Assembly (NCBI GenBank): GCA_004298905.1
Contig: SCTK01000005.1
Coordinates: forward strand, 1 to 64,000
Length of the DNA: 64,000 nucleotides
Direction of reading: 5' to 3'
From: Burkholderiaceae bacterium
Lineage (GTDB): Bacteria; Pseudomonadota; Gammaproteobacteria; Burkholderiales; Burkholderiaceae_D
The notes under the pieces are model-generated. The model saw only the letters and a program-made list of their open reading frames with translations. It had not been told where the DNA came from and did not search any database. Below, piece after piece: positions 1 to 9,337 of this stretch. The stretch's first letter is position 1, and every line of letters begins with the position of its first letter. The translations under genes were made by a program, and so were the position numbers.

Positions 1-202
1 ATCTACGCGACAAGATTCCCATCCTCAGGGTGGGCCCAAGCTCTCTTCACCTCTTGTGATAATAGCTAATCATCACAGTGAACAAGATACAAGGATGGGT
101 TGAGCCTCGGCGAAACCCATGCTGCTCTCTAACGATGATGGGTATCGATGCGCTCCACCCATCCTACATTTGCTGCGTGCTGCGGTTTTGAAAGCCCATA
201 AA
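1..202. other. Gene-free left edge of window
   Basis: No reading frame here looks like a gene. Positions 92-172 hold a degenerate inverted repeat of the GGATGGGT...ACCCATCC type, a decayed relative of the perfect palindrome at 4333-4411. The gene that the terminator at 203-238 serves probably lies before the window start. Confidence 0.5.
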
Positions 203-238
203 AAAAAGCCGCCGGCCTTTCGGCACGGCGGCTTTTTC
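203..238 (+). terminator. Rho-independent terminator
   Basis: A stem of AAAAAGCCGCCG (203-214) pairs with CGGCGGCTTTTT (226-237) around an 11-base loop. A T-rich tail follows on the plus strand and an A-rich flank on the other side, so it could work in both directions. It would end transcription of a gene to the left of the window and could also end acnA transcripts coming from the right. Confidence 0.8.
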
Positions 239-260
239 TTTACAACTCAAGTGCTTGGTG

Positions 261-431
261 CTCTGCATAGGCCAGTCGACTAAGCGCTCAAACAACGAGC
301 ACTAAGTCGCTGGTTAATGCGCTGCATAGCCATCCGACTAGGCACGATGAAACCTGTGCTAAGTCGTTGGTTAATGCTCTGCATAGCCAATCGGCTAAGC
401 GCTATAAGACCAGCGCTAAGCCGCTGGTTAA
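261..431 (-). repeat. Three tandem copies of the dispersed hairpin repeat
   Basis: Three units of 55-59 bp (261-319, 320-376, 377-431) each begin with a form of CTCTGCATAGCC and end with CGCTGGTTAA. Each folds into a hairpin. The stem bases differ between units but stay paired: CGACT/AGTCG in unit 1, CGGCT/AGCCG in unit 3, GGCAC/GTGCT in unit 2. The end of unit 3 supplies the TAA stop codon of acnA (428-430). Other copies are at 5503-5563, 11695-11812 and 32288-32344. Confidence 0.85.
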
Positions 432-3265
432 GCTGCCAACAACTGCCGCAACACAAACGGCAAAATCCCACCGTGTTTGAAGTAATCCACTTCAATCGGC
501 GTGTCGATGCGCAGCAGGAGTTTGACTTCTTTTTTGCTGCCGTCTTTGCGTTCGATGACGAGGGTGGCGTCTTGTTGCGGTTTGATTTCACCGTCCAGGC
601 CTTTGAGGCTGAAGGTTTCTTCGCCGGTGAGGCCGAGGGATTGAACGCTGTCGCCGCCTTTGAATTGCAGGGCGAGCACGCCCATGCCGATCAGGTTGGA
701 GCGGTGGATGCGTTCGAAACTTTTGGCGATCACGGCTTTTACGCCCAGCAGTTGCGTGCCTTTGGCGGCCCAGTCGCGGCTTGAGCCGGTGCCGTATTCT
801 TCGCCGCCGAAAATCATCGTCGGCGTGTTGTTGCCGATGTATTTCATTGCGGCGTCGTAGATGCTCAGTTGTTCGCCGCTGGGCTGGTGAACCGTGATGC
901 CGCCTTCGACGCGCGAGCCGTCGGCTTTCGCGGGGATCATCAGGTTTTTGATACGCACGTTGGCGAAGGTGCCGCGCATCATGACGTCGTGGTTGCCGCG
1001 GCGTGCGCCGTAGCTGTTGAAGTCAGCTTTCTGCACCTTGTTCGCCACCAGCCATTTGCCTGCCGGTGCGCTGTCCTTGATGGAGCCTGCCGGAGAGATG
1101 TGGTCGGTGGTGACGGAATCGCCAAAGATGCCCAGTGCGCGTGCGCCGCTGATGTTGCCGGCGACGGCTTTGGGTTGCATCTCGAAGCCTTCGAAGAACG
1201 GCGGTTCGGCGATATAGGTGGACTTGGGCCAGTTATAGACCTGGCCGGAAGTGCTGGGGACCTTGTTCCACAGGGTGTTGTCTTTGGTCATGTCGCTGTA
1301 GAGGCGGCGATAGGTTTTCGGGTCCATCGCTTTTTTCAGCAGCGCCTGCACTTCTTCGGTGGTCGGCCAGATGTCACCGAGATACACATCTTTGCCACCT
1401 TTGCCTTTGCCAACCGGCTCGGTCATCAAATCTTTGAGCATCGTGCCGGCGATGGCGTAGGCAACGACCAGCGGTGGGCTGGCGAGGAAGTTGGCTTTGA
1501 TGTTGGCGTGAATGCGCGCTTCGAAGTTGCGGTTGCCGGACAGCACAGCGGCGCAGATCAGATCGTTCTTGACGATGGCTTCTTCGATCGGCTCGGCCAA
1601 CGGGCCGGCGTTACCGATACAGGTGGTGCAGCCGTAGGCAGCGACGGTGAAGCCGAGTTTTTCCAGATAGGGCAACAGGCCCGCCTTGGTCAGGTACTCA
1701 GTCACCACGCGCGAGCCGGGGGCGAGCGAGGTCTTGATGTGCGGCTTGACGGTGAGGCCGAGCTTGACAGCTTTCTTCGCCACCAGACCGGCGGCCAGCA
1801 ATACGCTGGGGTTGCTGGTGTTGGTGCAGGACGTGATGGCGGCGATCAGCACGTCGCCGTTGCCGATGGTGACGGGCTGGTCGGCGTGCGGCGGGTTGAC
1901 CACTTTATCGGGCGTGGGGCGGTTGTCCACCATTTCCACGACATCGCGCGCTGCACCGTTTTTCAGCGAGGTGTGATTCTGAATGCCACCGCCGGAGATG
2001 GTGGCGTTGGTGTCCGCGCCGGTGATGTAGCGCTTGCCCAGATCATCCGGCAGTTTGTTGTAGCCGTTTTCCGCCATCGGTTTGGAGAACAGATCGGTGA
2101 AGGTGTTCTTCACGCTGCCGATTTCGATACGGTCTTGCGGACGTTTCGGGCCGGCCAGCGAGGGCGAAACTTTCGCCAGATCGAGCGTGAGTTCCTTGGT
2201 GTAGTTGATGCCTTCGGTCGGCACGCCGTAGAGTTTTTGCGCCTTGAAGTAGGACTTGAATGCTTCGATCTCGTCCTTGGTGCGGCCCGAGCCTTCGAAG
2301 TAGGCGATAGTTTTGTCATCGACCGGGAAGAAGCCCATCGTCGCGCCGTATTCCGGCGCCATGTTCGCGATGGTGGCGCGATCCGGCAGCGACAGGGTGG
2401 CGGTGCCTTCGCCGAAGAACTCGACGAATTTGCCGACCACTTTTTCCTTGCGCAGCATTTCGGTGATGGTCAGCACCAGGTCGGTGGCGGTGACGCCGCC
2501 GCGCAGTTTGCCTTTCAGCTTGACACCGACCACATCGGGCGTCAGGAAGTACACCGGCTGGCCGAGCATGCCGGCTTCTGCCTCGATCCCGCCCACGCCC
2601 CAGCCGACGACGCCGATGCCGTTGATCATGGTGGTGTGGCTGTCGGTGCCGACGAGGGTGTCAGGGTAGTAGACGCCGTCTTTCTGATGCACGCCGCGTG
2701 CGAGATATTCCAGGTTCACCTGATGCACGATGCCGATGCCCGGGGGCACGACCTTGAACGTGTCGAAGGCTTGCATGCCCCATTTCATGAATTGATAACG
2801 TTCCTGATTGCGCTGGAACTCCAGTTTCATGTTCAGGTCGAGCGAATCTTTTTGACCGTAGTGGTCGATCATCACGGAGTGATCGACGACCAGATCCACC
2901 GGCACCAGCGGCTCGATTTTTTTCGGGTTCTTGCCCAGCTTGTTGGCAACCGTGCGCATTGCGGCCAGATCGGCCAGCAGCGGCACACCGGTGAAGTCTT
3001 GCAGTACCACGCGCGCGACGACGAAGGGGATCTCGTCGGTGCGCGCTGCGTTCGGTTTCCAGTTGGCGAGCTGTTTCACATGCTCTTCGGTGATCTTCTT
3101 GCCGTCGTAGTTGCGCAGCACGGCTTCGAGCACGATGCGGATCGAAATCGGCAGGGCGGAGAGGTTGACCTTGAGCGCTTTTTCCAGCGCAGGCAGCGAG
3201 TAGAACTGCCCTTTCTTTTTGCCAATCTTGAACTCTTTGAGTGTTTTGAAAAGATTGTGTGACAT
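428..3265 (-). CDS. acnA: Aconitate hydratase A
   Basis: The 945-residue protein isomerises citrate and isocitrate in the TCA cycle, in the cytosol, using a [4Fe-4S] cluster. The cluster ligands fit Cys480 (in [11 protein letters not shown]) and Cys546 and Cys549 ([12 protein letters not shown]). The C-terminal swivel domain shows [14 protein letters not shown] and [13 protein letters not shown]. The start at MSHNLFK is preceded by AAGGAG at good spacing; an upstream in-frame start would add 11 residues without a ribosome site. The gene is last in a leftward set mdh, CoA-ester lyase, acnA, 29 bp after the lyase. Its stop codon lies in the tandem hairpin repeat at 261-431. The family call is very secure; AcnA rather than AcnB follows from length and domain order. 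Confidence 0.97.
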   Translation of the reverse strand: MSHNLFKTLKEFKIGKKKGQFYSLPALEKALKVNLSALPISIRIVLEAVLRNYDGKKITEEHVKQLANWKPNAARTDEIPFVVARVVLQDFTGVPLLADLAAMRTVANKLGKNPKKIEPLVPVDLVVDHSVMIDHYGQKDSLDLNMKLEFQRNQERYQFMKWGMQAFDTFKVVPPGIGIVHQVNLEYLARGVHQKDGVYYPDTLVGTDSHTTMINGIGVVGWGVGGIEAEAGMLGQPVYFLTPDVVGVKLKGKLRGGVTATDLVLTITEMLRKEKVVGKFVEFFGEGTATLSLPDRATIANMAPEYGATMGFFPVDDKTIAYFEGSGRTKDEIEAFKSYFKAQKLYGVPTEGINYTKELTLDLAKVSPSLAGPKRPQDRIEIGSVKNTFTDLFSKPMAENGYNKLPDDLGKRYITGADTNATISGGGIQNHTSLKNGAARDVVEMVDNRPTPDKVVNPPHADQPVTIGNGDVLIAAITSCTNTSNPSVLLAAGLVAKKAVKLGLTVKPHIKTSLAPGSRVVTEYLTKAGLLPYLEKLGFTVAAYGCTTCIGNAGPLAEPIEEAIVKNDLICAAVLSGNRNFEARIHANIKANFLASPPLVVAYAIAGTMLKDLMTEPVGKGKGGKDVYLGDIWPTTEEVQALLKKAMDPKTYRRLYSDMTKDNTLWNKVPSTSGQVYNWPKSTYIAEPPFFEGFEMQPKAVAGNISGARALGIFGDSVTTDHISPAGSIKDSAPAGKWLVANKVQKADFNSYGARRGNHDVMMRGTFANVRIKNLMIPAKADGSRVEGGITVHQPSGEQLSIYDAAMKYIGNNTPTMIFGGEEYGTGSSRDWAAKGTQLLGVKAVIAKSFERIHRSNLIGMGVLALQFKGGDSVQSLGLTGEETFSLKGLDGEIKPQQDATLVIERKDGSKKEVKLLLRIDTPIEVDYFKHGGILPFVLRQLLAA

Positions 3266-3294
3266 GTGAGCTCCTTGAATGTGTTGGCTGGATA

Positions 3295-4308
3295 TCAAAT
3301 TGTTGGGGAAGTCGTTTGTGATGCGGATTCGGCAAAGAAACGAGTGGCGGCATTTTCAGGCAGCGGCATTTGCAAGCGGCGGGCGCGTTGCAGCACATGC
3401 CAGTAATAGCGATAGCTGGCGCGGTCGTGCAACTTGCCGTTGTGTTCGATCGGGCCCCACTGCTTTTGCTGCGCCATCAGCAGAATTTGCGTGGCTTCAC
3501 TGATTTCAGCCGCACGCGGTGCGAAAGCGGTGATGATGGGTTTGATCTGGTCTGGGTGAATGCTCCACATACGCAGATAGCCAAATTCCTGGCGTGCGCG
3601 CTGCGCGTCATAGACAACGATGGCGCTGTCCTTGAATTCGGTGGTGACGTTGTGTGCGGGCACCTTGCCGCACGCGAGTGCGGCGGCGGAAATTTCCAGC
3701 TTGGCGCGGCGCACCAGCGGATGTTCGAACTGGCCGGGGCTGCGCATCGCCGAACTGGGAATCGCGCCCAGATGGCTGCTGACAAAATCCATCAGCCCGA
3801 ATGACAGACTTTGCACCTGCGGCAGGGCGGCGATGTCCCACACTTGATGCAGACCGCCGTGCGTTTCGATCAGCACGTGCACAGGAATGTTTTCCTTGTG
3901 CCCGAGTGAAGCGGTGATCTGGTTGAGCGTATCGATGACTTGCTGAGTGTCAGCAACGCCGCGCACCTTCGGAATCGTGACGTAGGCGAGGCGGTTGGCG
4001 GCCTTGGCCAGCACGACTTCGAGATCCTGTTTCCAGTACGGCGAATCGGGTGCGTGAATGCGCAGGCCAACGCGGTTGAATTTGTTGGCGTCCGAAGCGA
4101 TGAGTTCAGCCGCCATGTGCGCATGGACAGTTTCTTCACCGGCACTCGCACCGTCTTCCAGATCGACCGTGATATCGAGCACACCGGAAAAATTTTCCTG
4201 CAGCGCGAGCGATTTGAGAATCAGCTTCTCATTGCCCGCGTAATGGTCGCAGACCGGTAGATGAACCGGTTCGTTGTGTTCGTCGAATAAGGCTTCGGAT
4301 GGATGCAT
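3295..4308 (-). CDS. HpcH/HpaI (CitE-like) CoA-ester lyase
   Basis: The 337-residue protein belongs to the HpcH/HpaI aldolase and citrate-lyase beta-subunit family, TIM-barrel enzymes that cleave malyl-CoA-like or citryl-CoA thioesters. Visible family signs are [10 protein letters not shown] near the N-terminus, the RIH segment ([10 protein letters not shown]), LIETHGG and the glycine-rich [13 protein letters not shown]. It lies between mdh and acnA and is probably cotranscribed with them. The chosen ATG (4308) gives [10 protein letters not shown]; a longer frame runs into the palindrome at 4333-4411 and is unlikely. No citrate lyase alpha or gamma subunit gene is near, so true citrate lyase activity is unlikely. 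L-malyl-CoA or methylmalyl-CoA lyase activity is possible but cannot be told from sequence reading. Confidence 0.85.
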   Translation of the reverse strand: MHPSEALFDEHNEPVHLPVCDHYAGNEKLILKSLALQENFSGVLDITVDLEDGASAGEETVHAHMAAELIASDANKFNRVGLRIHAPDSPYWKQDLEVVLAKAANRLAYVTIPKVRGVADTQQVIDTLNQITASLGHKENIPVHVLIETHGGLHQVWDIAALPQVQSLSFGLMDFVSSHLGAIPSSAMRSPGQFEHPLVRRAKLEISAAALACGKVPAHNVTTEFKDSAIVVYDAQRARQEFGYLRMWSIHPDQIKPIITAFAPRAAEISEATQILLMAQQKQWGPIEHNGKLHDRASYRYYWHVLQRARRLQMPLPENAATRFFAESASQTTSPTI

Positions 4309-4332
4309 TTGAGTTGGTGACAAGTGACAGAG

Positions 4333-4411
4333 GTAGGATGGGTGGAGCGCAGCGATACCCATCATTCGCTGCGAAAGAACGATGGGTATCGCTGCGCTCC
4401 ACCCATCCTAC
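4333..4411. repeat. Perfect 31-bp inverted repeat between mdh and the lyase gene
   Basis: The arm at 4333-4363 (starting GTAGGATGGGTGGAGCGC) is the exact reverse complement of 4381-4411, with a 17-base spacer. As RNA it would form a 31-bp hairpin 7 bases after the mdh stop and 22 bases before the next start. It resembles the widespread REP-like GTAGGATGGGT family. A worn relative lies at 92-172. It may protect the mdh mRNA 3' end or reduce read-through. Confidence 0.9.
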
Positions 4412-4417
4412 GCGTCC

Positions 4418-5401
4418 TTACTTCAGTAAATGAGCAACGCCTGCACGCTCTTCTTCCAATTCCTTCAGCGTGGCATTCATTCTTTCGCGGCTGAATTCGT
4501 CGATGTCGAAGCCTTGCACAATCGTGTACTCGCCATTGGCGCAAGTGACGGGATAGCCGTACATGACATCCTGCGGAATACCGTAGGAGCCATCGGACGG
4601 GATGCCCATGGTGACGATCTTGCCGTTGGTGCCGAGCAGCCAATCGTGAATGTGGTCGATGGCGGCGTTGGCGGCCGATGCGGCGGAAGACAGGCCGCGC
4701 GCTTCGATGATGGCGGCGCCGCGTTTGCCGACGGTGGGCAGGAATACGTCGCGGTTCCAGGCTTCATCGTTGATCATGGCCTTCACGTTCTTGCCTTCGA
4801 TGGTGGCGTAGCGGTAGTCGGCGTACATGGTCGGCGAGTGGTTGCCCCAGACGAACAGTTTTTCAATTGACGCTACCGGCTTGCCAGTCTTGGCAGCGAT
4901 TTGCGACAGCGCGCGGTTGTGGTCCAGGCGCAGCATGGCGGTGAAGTTCTTCTTCGGCAGATCGGGCGCCGATTTCATGGCGATGTAGGCGTTGGTGTTG
5001 GCGGGGTTGCCCACCACCAGCACCTTGACGTTGCGGCTGGCAACTTCGTTCAGCGCGGCGCCTTGCACGGTGAAGATGGCGCCGTTGGCTTCGAGCAGGT
5101 CTTTACGCTCCATGCCTTTGCTGCGCGGACGCGCGCCGACCAGCACGGCCACATCGGTATCCTTGAACGCGACTTTCGGGTCATCGGTGACGACCACGCC
5201 TTGCAGCAGCGGGAATGCGCAGTCTTCCAATTCCATCACCACGCCTTTGACGGCGGGCAGGGCGGGAGTAATGTCCAGCAATTGCAGGATGACGGGCTGA
5301 TCCTTGCCCAGCATGTCGCCGTTGGCGATGCGGAACAACAGGCTGTAACAGATTTGGCCAGCGGCCCCGGTGACTGCAACACGCATTGCAGGTTTGCTCA
5401 T
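4418..5401 (-). CDS. mdh: NAD-dependent malate dehydrogenase
   Basis: The 327-residue protein oxidises malate to oxaloacetate. The N-terminal Rossmann motif is [13 protein letters not shown], substrate-binding arginines appear in [15 protein letters not shown] and [10 protein letters not shown], and the catalytic histidine is His188 in [11 protein letters not shown]. This is the cytosolic-type MDH of about 327 residues common in betaproteobacteria, rather than the 312-residue E. coli type. The start at MSKPAMRV has GGAGAAG five bases upstream; the longer open frame upstream runs through a hairpin repeat and is not coding. It is first of the leftward TCA genes and diverges from gntR across a 411-bp region holding a candidate GntR operator. 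Confidence 0.97.
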   Translation of the reverse strand: MSKPAMRVAVTGAAGQICYSLLFRIANGDMLGKDQPVILQLLDITPALPAVKGVVMELEDCAFPLLQGVVVTDDPKVAFKDTDVAVLVGARPRSKGMERKDLLEANGAIFTVQGAALNEVASRNVKVLVVGNPANTNAYIAMKSAPDLPKKNFTAMLRLDHNRALSQIAAKTGKPVASIEKLFVWGNHSPTMYADYRYATIEGKNVKAMINDEAWNRDVFLPTVGKRGAAIIEARGLSSAASAANAAIDHIHDWLLGTNGKIVTMGIPSDGSYGIPQDVMYGYPVTCANGEYTIVQGFDIDEFSRERMNATLKELEEERAGVAHLLK

Positions 5402-5502
5402 GACACTTCTCCAGATGGTTGATGTTTCATTCAGTTGAATCTTGATACTTTTATCGTGGCGGCAATGGTTGTGCCCCGTTACGTCCTCTTGCAGATCGTT
5501 GT

Positions 5503-5563
5503 TTAACCAGCGACTTGGCACAAGTCTTATCGTGCCTAGTCGAATGGCTATGCAGCGCATTAA
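5503..5563 (+). repeat. Dispersed hairpin repeat, single copy
   Basis: A full copy running from TTAACCAGCGACTTGGCAC to GGCTATGCAGCGCATTAA. The stem is GGCAC/GTGCC where the copies at 11.7 and 32.3 kb have GGCGC/GCGCC, so both sides of the stem changed together. It lies in the leader region upstream of mdh. Confidence 0.85.
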
Positions 5564-5705
5564 CGGTCTGCGCAACAATCAGGTTTAGCAGTTTAGGAGC
5601 TAAATCTGACATTGCATTACACCTGTTCTTGCGCAGCACAGCTCGCAGCGCAAGTCACTGCATGCGAGCCTTTATGTTGCAGCAGAACCGCACTATTATC
5701 TTATA

Positions 5706-5717
5706 TCTTATATAAGA
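5706..5717. promoter_or_regulatory. Candidate GntR-family operator
   Basis: TCTTATATAAGA is a perfect 12-bp palindrome 95 bases before the gntR start, in the region shared with the divergent mdh promoter. GntR-family dimers bind short palindromes of this kind, and autoregulation from the adjacent intergenic region is usual. That the neighbouring regulator binds it is inference. Confidence 0.5.
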
Positions 5718-5812
5718 CATCAAACTTTTTGATAGACTGTCGCTGTTTAAATCACTTGAAACAGTCGATAACCCTGCCGGACCGATTGAATTGACAAGGC
5801 TGACAACTCTAA

Positions 5813-6598
5813 ATGGCTGCCAATCCTAGCGAAAATAACCTGAATGTCACTGACGGCCTTGCCGCATCAGGGCCGGGAAGCTCGCCCCAGTTCAGCCCGT
5901 TGTATCAGCAGATCAAGGGGCTGATCATGCAGGGGCTGGAGCAGGGCGAGTGGAAACCCGGTGAAATGATTCCCAGCGAAACCGATTTGGCGACGCGCTT
6001 CAAGGTCAGTCAGGGCACGGTACGCAAGGCAATTGACGAGCTGTCCAGTGAAAACCTGTTGGTGCGGCGCCAAGGCAAGGGCACGTTTGTCGCCACGCAC
6101 GATGAAGCGCGTGTGCAGTTTCGTTTTTTGCGTCTGATGCCCAATGAAGGCGCGCAGACAGCGCCTGAAAGCAAGATTGTCGAATGCAACCGCATGCGTG
6201 CGCCCAGCGATATTGCCCGCTTGCTGGAGGCCAAACCCGGCGATACGCTGGTGCTGATTCGCCGTGTGTTGTCGTTTGCCGGCAAACCGACGATTCTGGA
6301 AGAAATCTGGTTGCCGGGTACGCTGTTCAAGGGGCTGACGACGGAACGCTTGAATGAATACAAGGGGCCGATGTATGGCCTGTTTGAAATGGAATTCGGT
6401 ACCAAGATGATTCGCGCCGATGAAATGATTCGCGCGGTGAGCGCGGGCGATGAAGCCGCGCAATACCTGGCGGTGAATTCAAACGAACCGGTGCTGTTGA
6501 TCGAACGTGTGTCGTTCACCTATGGCGAACGTCCGGTGGAAGTGCGGCGCGGACGTTATCTGACGCGCGACTTTTATTATTCCAATCAGTTGAGCTGA
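5813..6598 (+). CDS. GntR-family (HutC subfamily) transcriptional regulator
   Basis: The 261-residue protein has an N-terminal winged helix-turn-helix (residues about 28-95; FSPLYQQIKGLIMQG, IPSETDLATRFKVSQGTVRKAIDEL, RRQGKGTFVA) followed by a UTRA ligand-binding domain (about 115-255), which places it in the HutC subfamily. It sits between mdh and sdhC, so it probably controls TCA genes and perhaps itself through TCTTATATAAGA upstream. The effector is unknown; a TCA intermediate is a reasonable guess. The first about 25 residues are low in recognisable structure and the ribosome site is weak, so a later start cannot be excluded. Confidence 0.9.
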   Translation: MAANPSENNLNVTDGLAASGPGSSPQFSPLYQQIKGLIMQGLEQGEWKPGEMIPSETDLATRFKVSQGTVRKAIDELSSENLLVRRQGKGTFVATHDEARVQFRFLRLMPNEGAQTAPESKIVECNRMRAPSDIARLLEAKPGDTLVLIRRVLSFAGKPTILEEIWLPGTLFKGLTTERLNEYKGPMYGLFEMEFGTKMIRADEMIRAVSAGDEAAQYLAVNSNEPVLLIERVSFTYGERPVEVRRGRYLTRDFYYSNQLS

Positions 6599-6600
6599 TT

Positions 6601-6677
6601 TTCACGTGAATTATTTTTCGCACGAATGTGTTCTGGTGATCAATGCAGCGATCGCTGCGTCACGATCTTGTAAAATG
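6601..6677 (+). promoter_or_regulatory. Candidate sdh promoter region with two palindromes
   Basis: The gap between gntR and sdhC holds TTCACGTGAA (6601-6610) and GCAGCGATCGCTGC (6645-6658), both perfect palindromes, and a -10-like TAAAAT at 6672-6677. The second palindrome covers where a -35 box would lie, which fits a binding site. No regulator can be named. Confidence 0.35.
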
Positions 6678-6739
6678 CCGGCGCAGTTTGGTTGCGAGCA
6701 GATGCGTCAAAAACCTAGAGAAAACCTGGAGAGTCAACC

Positions 6740-7159
6740 ATGTCCGATTTAACTGCCAGCCCGCACAAGGCACGGCCGCGATTCACCAACATCGGTGTGC
6801 TGGATATCGTGCGCTATCGCCTGCCATTGCCGGGCAAGGTTTCGATTTTTCACCGCCTGAGCGGTGTGGGGATGTTCCTGTTGCTGCCCTGGCTGCTGTA
6901 TCTGTTTGAGCAAAGCGTGACCTCCGACGTGACGTTTGAAGTTTTCAAGGCGATCCTGAGCAGCGTCTGGGTGAAAATCATTTTGCTCGGTGTGATCTGG
7001 GCCTATCTGCACCACTTCTGCGCCGGCATTCGCTTTCTGTTGCTCGATCTGCATATCGGCATCGACAAGGCGTCCGCGAACATGAGTGCGGCGGCGGTGT
7101 TTGCCGTCAGTGTGCCGCTCGCCGTGCTGTGCGGCCTGAAACTGTTTGGAGTATTTTGA
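6740..7159 (+). CDS. sdhC: Succinate dehydrogenase cytochrome b556 subunit
   Basis: The 139-residue membrane subunit anchors succinate dehydrogenase and helps bind heme b and ubiquinone. It has three hydrophobic segments (about residues 38-58, 70-92, 112-136). The family signature is seen in RYRLPLPGKVSIFHRLSGVGMF, and the heme-ligand histidine falls in the HHFCAGIRFLLLDLHIG segment. The start follows CTGGAGAG. Its stop overlaps the sdhD start in TGATG, which indicates translational coupling. It begins sdhCDAB-sdhE-gltA. Confidence 0.95.
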   Translation: MSDLTASPHKARPRFTNIGVLDIVRYRLPLPGKVSIFHRLSGVGMFLLLPWLLYLFEQSVTSDVTFEVFKAILSSVWVKIILLGVIWAYLHHFCAGIRFLLLDLHIGIDKASANMSAAAVFAVSVPLAVLCGLKLFGVF

Positions 7160-7542
7160 TGAGCCAGTTCAAGGATTTCGGCGCCAAGCGGCTGACGGTC
7201 GGCGCGCATTACGGTTTGATCGATTGGCTGGCGCAGCGCGTCACGGCCGTCATCATGGCGATCTTCACGCTGGTGGTGCTGGCCATGTTCCTGACCAGCA
7301 GCGAATTGACTTATGACACCTGGGCCGGCGTGTTCACAGCCTCCTGGGGCGGCTTCCCGATCATGAAGCTGCTGACCTTTCTGACTTTGCTGTCATTGTT
7401 CTATCACGCCTGGATCGGCGTGCGCGATATCTGGATGGACTACATCAAGCCCACAGCGATCCGCCTGACCCTGCACGTGTTGACCATTCTGTGGCTGGCC
7501 GGTTGCACCGCCTATGCTGCATTGATTCTCTGGAGACTATAA
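7159..7542 (+). CDS. sdhD: Succinate dehydrogenase membrane anchor subunit
   Basis: The 127-residue protein is the second membrane anchor of succinate dehydrogenase. Three hydrophobic helices are visible (about residues 30-50, 62-85, 98-125). The histidine in LFYHAWIGVRDIWMDYI matches the usual heme/quinone region. The start is taken at MSQFKDFG, where ATG overlaps the sdhC stop; an upstream in-frame start would run inside sdhC. sdhA follows 2 bp after its stop. Confidence 0.94.
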   Translation: MSQFKDFGAKRLTVGAHYGLIDWLAQRVTAVIMAIFTLVVLAMFLTSSELTYDTWAGVFTASWGGFPIMKLLTFLTLLSLFYHAWIGVRDIWMDYIKPTAIRLTLHVLTILWLAGCTAYAALILWRL

Positions 7543-7544
7543 AA

Positions 7545-9326
7545 ATGACGGCAGTCGCAAAAACAATGTCCTTGCCGCGCCGCAAATTTGATGTGGTGGT
7601 GATTGGCGCGGGCGGCTCCGGCATGCGCGCCTCGCTGCAATTGGCGCGTGCGGGCTTGAACGTGGCGGTGCTCTCAAAAGTATTTCCGACGCGCTCGCAC
7701 ACCGTGGCGGCGCAGGGTGGCATTGGTGCTTCGCTGGGCAATATGTCGGAAGATAATTGGCACTATCACTTCTACGACACCGTGAAGGGTTCCGATTGGC
7801 TGGGCGATCAGGACGCGATCGAATTCATGTGCCGCGAAGCACCCAAGGTCGTGTACGAACTCGAACACCTGGGCATGCCGTTCGACCGTAATCCGGATGG
7901 CACGATCTATCAGCGCCCGTTCGGCGGCCACACCGCTAACTATGGCGAGAAGCCGGTGCAACGCGCTTGCGCTGCCGCCGACCGTACCGGTCACGCATTG
8001 CTGCACACGCTGTATCAACAGAACATCAAGGCGCGCACACAATTTTTTGTCGAGTGGATGGCGCTGGATATCATCCGCGACGCGTCCGGCGATGTGGTGG
8101 GTGTGTCCGCGCTGGAAATGGAAACCGGTGACGTGCATATTCTGGAAGCCAAGTGCACGCTGTTTGCCACTGGCGGCGCGGGCCGCATCTTTGCCGCTTC
8201 GACCAATGCCTTCATCAACACCGGCGACGGCCTGGGCATGGCGGCACGCGCAGGTATTCCGCTGCAAGACATGGAGTTCTGGCAATTTCACCCGACCGGC
8301 GTGGCCGGTGCGGGCGTGCTGTTGACCGAAGGCTGCCGTGGTGAAGGCGGCATCCTGCGTAATTCCAACGGCGAACGTTTCATGGAGCGCTATGCGCCGA
8401 CGCTGAAGGATTTGGCGCCGCGCGATTTTGTGTCGCGTTCGATGGATCAGGAAATCAAGGAAGGCCGCGGTTGTGGCCCGAACAAGGATTACGTGGTGCT
8501 CGATCTGACCCACATCGGCGCGGACACTATCATGAAACGTCTGCCCTCGATTCATGAAATCGGCATCAAGTTCGCCAATGTCGATGTGACGCGCGAGCCG
8601 ATTCCGGTGGTGCCAACGATTCATTATCAGATGGGTGGTATTCCGACCAATATTCACGGTCAGGTGGTGGAGCGCAGCGGCGGTCAGAACAAGATCGTCA
8701 ATGGTCTGTACGCGGTGGGCGAGTGCGCCTGCGTATCGGTGCATGGTGCCAACCGCCTCGGCACCAACTCGTTGCTCGACCTGATTGTGTTCGGTCGCGC
8801 GGCGGGCAACCATATCGTCGAGTTCAACCTCAAGAACAAGGAAAACAAACCGCTGCCGGCTGACGCCACTGATCGCACATTGGCGCGCCTGGCACGCCTC
8901 GACAGTTCGACTTCCGGCGAGTACACGCAGGATGTTGCCAACGATCTGCGCCGCTCGATGCAAACGCATGCCGGTGTGTTCCGCACCCAGCAACTGCTCG
9001 ACGAAGGTGTCAAGAGCGTGATGGAAGTTGATGCCCGTTCGAAAAATATTCACTTGAAGGACAAGTCCAAGGTGTTTAACACCGCGCGTATCGAAGCGCT
9101 GGAACTGGATAACCTGATGGAAGCGGCCAAGGCGACCATCGTGTCTGCTGCCGCGCGCAAGGAAAGCCGTGGCGCGCATGCGCACAACGACTTCCCCAAA
9201 CGCGATGACAACAACTGGATGAAACACTCGCTGTGGTACAGCGCGGACAACCGCCTGGATTACAAGGAAGTGCAACTGAAACCGCTGACGGTGGATTCGG
9301 TGCCGCCGAAAGAACGTACCTTCTGA
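7545..9326 (+). CDS. sdhA: Succinate dehydrogenase flavoprotein subunit
   Basis: The 593-residue catalytic subunit oxidises succinate to fumarate with covalently bound FAD. The dinucleotide-binding motif is VVVIGAGGSGMRAS and the FAD-linked histidine is His52 in SHTVAAQGGIGA. Substrate-site sequence appears in QFHPTGVAGAGVL and HGANRLGTNSLLDL. The start at MTAVAKTM has GGAGA upstream. The flavinylation factor gene sdhE lies two genes downstream, matching the need for covalent FAD. Length and motifs are normal. Confidence 0.98.
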   Translation: MTAVAKTMSLPRRKFDVVVIGAGGSGMRASLQLARAGLNVAVLSKVFPTRSHTVAAQGGIGASLGNMSEDNWHYHFYDTVKGSDWLGDQDAIEFMCREAPKVVYELEHLGMPFDRNPDGTIYQRPFGGHTANYGEKPVQRACAAADRTGHALLHTLYQQNIKARTQFFVEWMALDIIRDASGDVVGVSALEMETGDVHILEAKCTLFATGGAGRIFAASTNAFINTGDGLGMAARAGIPLQDMEFWQFHPTGVAGAGVLLTEGCRGEGGILRNSNGERFMERYAPTLKDLAPRDFVSRSMDQEIKEGRGCGPNKDYVVLDLTHIGADTIMKRLPSIHEIGIKFANVDVTREPIPVVPTIHYQMGGIPTNIHGQVVERSGGQNKIVNGLYAVGECACVSVHGANRLGTNSLLDLIVFGRAAGNHIVEFNLKNKENKPLPADATDRTLARLARLDSSTSGEYTQDVANDLRRSMQTHAGVFRTQQLLDEGVKSVMEVDARSKNIHLKDKSKVFNTARIEALELDNLMEAAKATIVSAAARKESRGAHAHNDFPKRDDNNWMKHSLWYSADNRLDYKEVQLKPLTVDSVPPKERTF

Positions 9327-9337
9327 TTGGGTGAACA

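Larger units (their letters stand above)
5402..5812. promoter_or_regulatory. Divergent control region between mdh and gntR
   Basis: This 411-bp space separates mdh (leftward) from gntR and the sdh genes (rightward). It holds one hairpin repeat (5503-5563) and the palindrome TCTTATATAAGA (5706-5717). The stretch 5690-5760 is A+T rich, as expected for promoters. No protein-coding frame is convincing. Confidence 0.7.

Noticed and set aside
261-431. CRISPR array
   Set aside because: The three tandem units contain no unique spacers between short conserved repeats; whole units are similar and fold as hairpins, and no cas genes are present.
869-3262. Long open frame of 797 codons on the plus strand opposite acnA
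   Set aside because: It is a mirror of acnA codon bias: His/Asp/Val/Gly-rich, no domain, no ribosome site, and acnA has all catalytic residues.
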